Shown here piece after piece: positions 60,559 to 64,000 of a DNA stretch of 64,000 bases. Within the stretch, counting starts at the first letter, position 1. Each line of letters begins with the position of its first letter. The notes below the pieces were generated by a model that had not been told where the DNA came from, made no database searches, and was given only the letters and a program-made list of their open reading frames with translations. Source of the stretch: Clostridium_AM tanneri (GTDB lineage Bacteria > Bacillota > Clostridia > Clostridiales > Clostridiaceae); contig NZ_JARUJP010000002.1 in NCBI RefSeq assembly GCF_033659955.1, forward strand, positions 177,990-241,989. Direction: 5' to 3'. The translations under genes were made by a program, and so were the position numbers.

Positions 60559-61023
60559 TTAAGCTTTATTCAGGACTACCATTACAATAGACTTCAAAAT
60601 ATCAGCTCTTAATTTATTTCTATTCTCTAAGGAGCTACTTAATGTTCTATCGTTTATAGCTGCCTTTGAAATATTAAATTCACCTTCACTAATAATTCCC
60701 GATTCTAATAATCCTTCTATTAACTTGACGCCAGTACTATAGGTTATACTATCTCCAATCTTCTCATTTAAAATCTCAACTAAAGACTTATTTTTATAAA
60801 ATTGAATCTGCTTTATTAAAATACATCCACCGCCGCCTCTTCTGCTTTCTATATAGTATCCCCTATCTACTGTAAATCTTGTTGTTAAAACATAGTTTAT
60901 CTGTGATGGGGCACATTTAAAATAATTAGCTAATTCGTTTCTGACAATTTGAAGCTGGTTTCCATCACTATTTTTTAACATTTCCTTTATAAATTCTTCT
61001 ATAACATCCGATAATCTTGTCAT
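60559..61023 (-). CDS. ctsR: Class III heat-shock repressor CtsR
   Basis: 154 residues: N-terminal winged helix (RLSDVIEEFIKEML, LANYFKCAPSQINYVLTTRFTVDRGYYIESRRGGGGCI, with the glycine-rich wing) and a C-terminal domain phosphorylated or recognised by McsB. It represses clp genes below heat-shock temperature. It is the first gene of the operon, with its own binding site at the promoter. Confidence 0.97.
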   Translation of the reverse strand: MTRLSDVIEEFIKEMLKNSDGNQLQIVRNELANYFKCAPSQINYVLTTRFTVDRGYYIESRRGGGGCILIKQIQFYKNKSLVEILNEKIGDSITYSTGVKLIEGLLESGIISEGEFNISKAAINDRTLSSSLENRNKLRADILKSIVMVVLNKA

Positions 61024-61040
61024 TATAATACTCCCTCGAC

Positions 61041-61057
61041 TTTGACTTTCTTTGACC
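61041..61057 (-). promoter_or_regulatory. CtsR operator
   Basis: On the minus strand GGTCAAA-GAA-AGTCAAA is the direct heptad repeat with 3-bp spacer recognised by CtsR. It lies between the ctsR -10 box and the ribosome binding site, so bound CtsR blocks its own transcription. Confidence 0.92.
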
Positions 61058-61065
61058 TTTACTTA

Positions 61066-61094
61066 ATATTAATATTATTTTTTTATTTATTCAA
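61066..61094 (-). promoter_or_regulatory. ctsR operon promoter
   Basis: TTGAAT and TAATAT with 17 bp spacing, ending 9 bp before the CtsR box. Confidence 0.7.
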
Positions 61095-61218
61095 TCTTAA
61101 TAATACTTGAAATATAAACATTTATGAGTAAAAGATAAAATTACATAGTTCTATCTCCTAATTTCAAATGTTTTTTATCAAATCGATAGTTACTTATTAT
61201 TTTTTATCTACTAATAGC

Positions 61219-61255
61219 AGAGGTTTTAAACTTAATATATAAATTTAAAACCTCT
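61219..61255 (+). terminator. Terminator-like hairpin without an obvious plus-strand gene
   Basis: AGAGGTTTTAAA and TTTAAAACCTCT form a 12-bp stem with a 13-nt loop, followed on the plus strand by TTATTTTTATATTTA. On the minus strand no T-run follows immediately. No plus-strand gene is seen upstream. Confidence 0.5.
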
Positions 61256-61286
61256 TTATTTTTATATTTATCCATAATAAAAATGA

Positions 61287-61312
61287 CTGCCTTATAATCT
61301 TGCTAAAGGCAG
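61287..61312 (-). terminator. Terminator of the 80-residue gene
   Basis: CTGCCTT/AAGGCAG, 7-bp stem with 12-nt loop, 7 bp after the stop, followed by CATTTTTATT on the minus strand. Confidence 0.7.
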
Positions 61313-61318
61313 CTATTA

Positions 61319-61561
61319 CTAAGTGTTAATATCCCTAGAAGCTTTAATAAAACACTTTTTAGTGTCGTAATCTTTATTTAAGTCAATCTTAAAGTTACTT
61401 TTTTCTAACATGTTACATATTATATTAATGCTCTCATTTTCTACATCCTCTATAGAGATCGTAAGATTATCAGTATTATTAACTATAGCTATATAATCAT
61501 AAATACTACTATAATCAGCTAATTCTATTGTTCCAACTATATCCATACGGTATTCTGACAT
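61319..61561 (-). CDS. Small hypothetical protein (80 residues)
   Basis: MSEYRMDIVGTIELADYSSIYDYI, acidic and soluble, without membrane segment or known motif. Predicted strand-helix alternation (NLTISIEDVE, INIICNMLEKSNFKIDL) suggests a small alpha/beta domain. A strong AAGGAGAG precedes the ATG and a terminator follows, so it is a real single gene. It lies between fusA-like and ctsR; I do not recognise the family. Confidence 0.7.
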   Translation of the reverse strand: MSEYRMDIVGTIELADYSSIYDYIAIVNNTDNLTISIEDVENESINIICNMLEKSNFKIDLNKDYDTKKCFIKASRDINT

Positions 61562-61649
61562 AAAATCTCTCCTTATTGAATTAATACAAAGACACTACTA
61601 CATTATTTTCTCTTATATTTTATTAAAATATGCAAGATATTATTCCAAT

Positions 61650-61682
61650 AAAAACCCAATAGCAATTAGCTATTGGGTTTTT
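61650..61682 (-). terminator. Terminator of the EF-G-like gene
   Basis: A perfect 14-bp stem AAAAACCCAATAGC with its complement, 5-nt loop, followed by TTTTTATTGG on the minus strand, directly after the stop codon. Confidence 0.92.
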
Positions 61683-61686
61683 AACC

Positions 61687-63780
61687 TTATACTTCCTCTT
61701 TAATTTTTAGTTTCTTAGCCTCTTCTATTATTTTATTTACTTCAGTAGAAGGAACTTCCTCGTATCTTTCAAAATTCATTGTAAAGTTTCCTCTTGCTTG
61801 GGTCATAGACCTTAAATCAGTAGCATACTTAAACATTTCAGACTGTGGTACTTCAGCTATTATCATTTGTTTATCTCCATAAGGCTCCATACCTAAAACC
61901 CTACCTCTTTTCTTATTTATATCACCAATTATATCTCCCATATAGTATTCAGGTACTGTTACCTCTACATGAACAATTGGTTCTAATAATATAGGCTGAG
62001 CTTCCATTAATCCCTTTTTATACGCTAAAGATGCAGCTATTTTAAAAGCCATTTCTGATGAATCTACAGGGTGATATGATCCATCATGAAGGGTTGCTTT
62101 TAATCTTATAACGGGGTATCCAGCTAATACTCCATGTTGTATACACTCTTTAAGTCCTTTCTCTACTGCTGGAATATACTGTCTAGGTACAACTCCTCCA
62201 ACAACCTGATCTACAAACTGAAGATCATCTTCTCCATCATTTCTAGGTTCAAATTTTATCTTTACATCCCCATACTGACCATGTCCACCAGATTGTTTTT
62301 TATGTTTACCTTGTATATCTGACACCTTTTTAATAGTCTCTCTATAAGGTACCTTCGGTGTTTGAAGTATAACATCCGCTCCAAATTTACTTTTTAACTT
62401 ACTTGCTATTACATCAAGATGAGTTTCTCCTAACCCTGAGACTATTGTTTCAGCATTTTCTACGTCTCTAGAAACCTTAAAGGTAGGATCTTCTTCTAAC
62501 AATTTGTTTAATCCATTAGATATTTTATCTTCATCATTCTTAGACTTTGGCAACACAGCCATAGATATTACTGGATGAGGAAAATCTATTTTTTCAAAAA
62601 TTACTGGATTTGATACATCACATAGTGTATCTCCTGTAGTGGTAAATTGAAGTTTAGCAACTGCTCCTATATCGCCGGCAATAATTTCAGCTGTAGGAAT
62701 CTGCTGTTTTCCTCTTAAGAAATACATAGTTCCTATTTTTTCATTCTTGTCTTTGTTTGCATTATAAACAGATGAATCTGACTTAATCTTTCCTGTTACA
62801 ACCTTGAACATTGATAGTTTTCCTACAAAAGGATCCGCTATTGTTTTAAATACAAAAGCAGAGAAAGGTAGCTTTTCATCAATTTTAATATTTGTTTCTA
62901 AATCGCCTTTTAAGTCTTTAGCTTTAAGTAATTCTGAATCTTCAGGTGATGGAAAACACTCGATTATGTCTTCAAGTAATGTTTCAATTCCAACGCCATT
63001 TAATGCTGAGCCACACATAACAGGCGTTATTTCGCCTCTAGCACACCCATTTATCAATCCATTATATATCTCTTCATCAGTTAATGTACCGTCACTGAAA
63101 TATTTATCTAGTAAAGCTTCATCTGTTTCAGCTACAGCCTCAATAATCATATTTTTACATTCATCAACTTTATCTATAAGCTCTTCTGGTATATCTGCTT
63201 CCTTCATACTGTTGCTTTTAGCATCAAAAATTCTAGCTTTTCTTGAAATTACATTTATAACACCTTTGAAATTTTCTTCAGTGCCTATAGGATATTGTAC
63301 TGGAACTACTGATATACCAAAGCTATCTTTTAATCCTGTCAAAACCTTGTCAAAGCTGGAATTTTCTCTGTCTAATTTGTTAATGTAGAGTGATCTTGGT
63401 AGTTTATATTTATTTACGTATTCCCAGGACTTTTCTGTCCCTACTTGTATACCAGATACTCCAGAAACAACTATCATTGCTATATCTGAAGCTCTTAAAC
63501 CTTCAAAAACCTCTCCAACAAAATCAAAATATCCAGGCATATCAACTAAATTTATTTTAACATTTTCCCATTCACATGGAGTTATAGCAGTTGATATAGA
63601 TATTCTTCTTCTCTTTTCCTCAGAATCATAATCACTAACTGTGTTTCCTTCTTCGACTTTTCCAAACCTATCTGTAGTTTTGGTATAATAAAGTATTGCT
63701 TCTGCTAAAGTGGTTTTACCTGAACCGCTATGTCCAATTATACCTACATTCCTTAGATTTTTAGTTGTGTAGTTTTTCAT
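61687..63780 (-). CDS. Elongation factor G-like protein (EF-G paralogue)
   Basis: 697 residues with all five EF-G domains, but a divergent G domain: P-loop GHSGSGKT instead of AHIDAGKT, switch RRRISISTA instead of RGITITSA, DMPGYFDFVGEV instead of DTPGHVD, and NKLD. Domain IV (KQSGGHGQYGDVKIKF) and domain V (GDIIGDINKKRGRVLGME) are conserved. The His of DTPGHVD, needed for GTP hydrolysis, is replaced by Tyr. It may be a slow or specialised translocase or ribosome-recycling factor. ATG at 63780 after AAGGGGG. Confidence 0.9.
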   Translation of the reverse strand: MKNYTTKNLRNVGIIGHSGSGKTTLAEAILYYTKTTDRFGKVEEGNTVSDYDSEEKRRRISISTAITPCEWENVKINLVDMPGYFDFVGEVFEGLRASDIAMIVVSGVSGIQVGTEKSWEYVNKYKLPRSLYINKLDRENSSFDKVLTGLKDSFGISVVPVQYPIGTEENFKGVINVISRKARIFDAKSNSMKEADIPEELIDKVDECKNMIIEAVAETDEALLDKYFSDGTLTDEEIYNGLINGCARGEITPVMCGSALNGVGIETLLEDIIECFPSPEDSELLKAKDLKGDLETNIKIDEKLPFSAFVFKTIADPFVGKLSMFKVVTGKIKSDSSVYNANKDKNEKIGTMYFLRGKQQIPTAEIIAGDIGAVAKLQFTTTGDTLCDVSNPVIFEKIDFPHPVISMAVLPKSKNDEDKISNGLNKLLEEDPTFKVSRDVENAETIVSGLGETHLDVIASKLKSKFGADVILQTPKVPYRETIKKVSDIQGKHKKQSGGHGQYGDVKIKFEPRNDGEDDLQFVDQVVGGVVPRQYIPAVEKGLKECIQHGVLAGYPVIRLKATLHDGSYHPVDSSEMAFKIAASLAYKKGLMEAQPILLEPIVHVEVTVPEYYMGDIIGDINKKRGRVLGMEPYGDKQMIIAEVPQSEMFKYATDLRSMTQARGNFTMNFERYEEVPSTEVNKIIEEAKKLKIKEEV

Positions 63781-63786
63781 AAGCAA

Positions 63787-63957
63787 TTCCCCCTTACTTT
63801 TAGGCTTAATTATATAGTTCTACTTTAATTTAAAAATTCCTTTCAGAATTAAATAAATTTTCAAAATAGTTCGATTATATATTTACCACTTATTCCATAT
63901 TTTATGCTCGTAATAATAGAAATTATTAAAATTTTTTTCTACAGAGTTTTTGCATAA
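63787..63957. other. AT-rich upstream region of the EF-G-like gene
   Basis: A TATAAT lies near 63808, but no convincing -35 box is at the right distance. I see no further gene. Confidence 0.4.
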
Positions 63958-63964
63958 TAAAAAA

Positions 63965-63989
63965 ACACTAACTATAAAATAGTTAGTGT
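63965..63989 (-). terminator. Terminator of a gene beyond the window edge
   Basis: ACACTAACTAT/ATAGTTAGTGT, 11 bp, 3-nt loop, followed by TTTTTTT on the minus strand. It must end a minus-strand transcript from outside the window. Confidence 0.85.
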
Positions 63990-64000
63990 CTATATACTAA

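Noticed and set aside
62804..63388. A 194-codon plus-strand frame opposite the EF-G-like gene
   Set aside because: Shadow frame; serine- and proline-rich, without ribosome binding site or promoter, fully inside a well-supported gene.
1..64000. CRISPR array, prophage, insertion sequence or defence system
   Set aside because: No direct-repeat array, integrase, transposase or restriction/defence gene is present; gene order throughout is conserved housekeeping.

Overview
The window looks like the chromosome of a low-GC, spore-forming Clostridium of the tetani/cochlearium/tetanomorphum type. The AT-rich sequence, the strong AGGAGG ribosome binding sites, the spore-cortex amidase CwlD and a complete coenzyme-B12 glutamate mutase (methylaspartate) operon all point that way; the species cannot be fixed by eye. 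About 80 protein genes and two tRNAs are visible. All but one read on the minus strand, so the biology runs from high to low coordinates.

Read in the direction of transcription: 63780-61319 holds an EF-G paralogue and a small unknown gene. 61094-56422 is the heat-shock operon ctsR-mcsA-mcsB-clpC behind a CtsR box, followed by radA and disA (DNA repair, c-di-AMP). A lone plus-strand gene (53403-53807) interrupts the run. Next come carD-yacL-ispD and cysS-mrnC-thyX-rlmB-rae1-sigH. tRNA-Gly, tRNA-Thr and the second tuf copy follow, then rpmG-secE-nusG-rplK-rplA, rplJ-rplL, rpoB-rpoC and the str operon (rplGB-rpsL-rpsG-fusA-tuf).

The S10-spc-alpha superoperon (28241-12385) runs without a clear terminator from rpsJ to rplQ and includes secY, adk, map, a KOW protein and infA. 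It is followed by the ECF vitamin-transporter core (ecfA1-ecfA2-ecfT) with truA, then rplM-rpsI and cwlD. The left end (6954-1) is a GntR-type regulator with glmS-glmL-glmE-mal-fumA-fumB: glutamate to 3-methylaspartate to mesaconate and on toward citramalate.

Most of the window is textbook housekeeping. The parts worth a second look are regulatory and lie between genes: two L1-site mimics resembling 23S rRNA (before rplK and before rplA), an L10-type attenuator leader, an L13-type leader, structured S10 and rpmJ-rpsM leaders, a hairpin that may bridge the nusG ribosome binding site to its start, and hairpins between glm genes. Also notable are the regulator of the glutamate operon (unrecognised C-terminal domain, unclear start, palindrome at its promoter), the lone plus-strand MazG-like zinc-type protein, an Asn at the RpoB rifampicin-site His position, and a Ser in the DisA DGA motif. 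I found no CRISPR array, insertion sequence, prophage or defence island.
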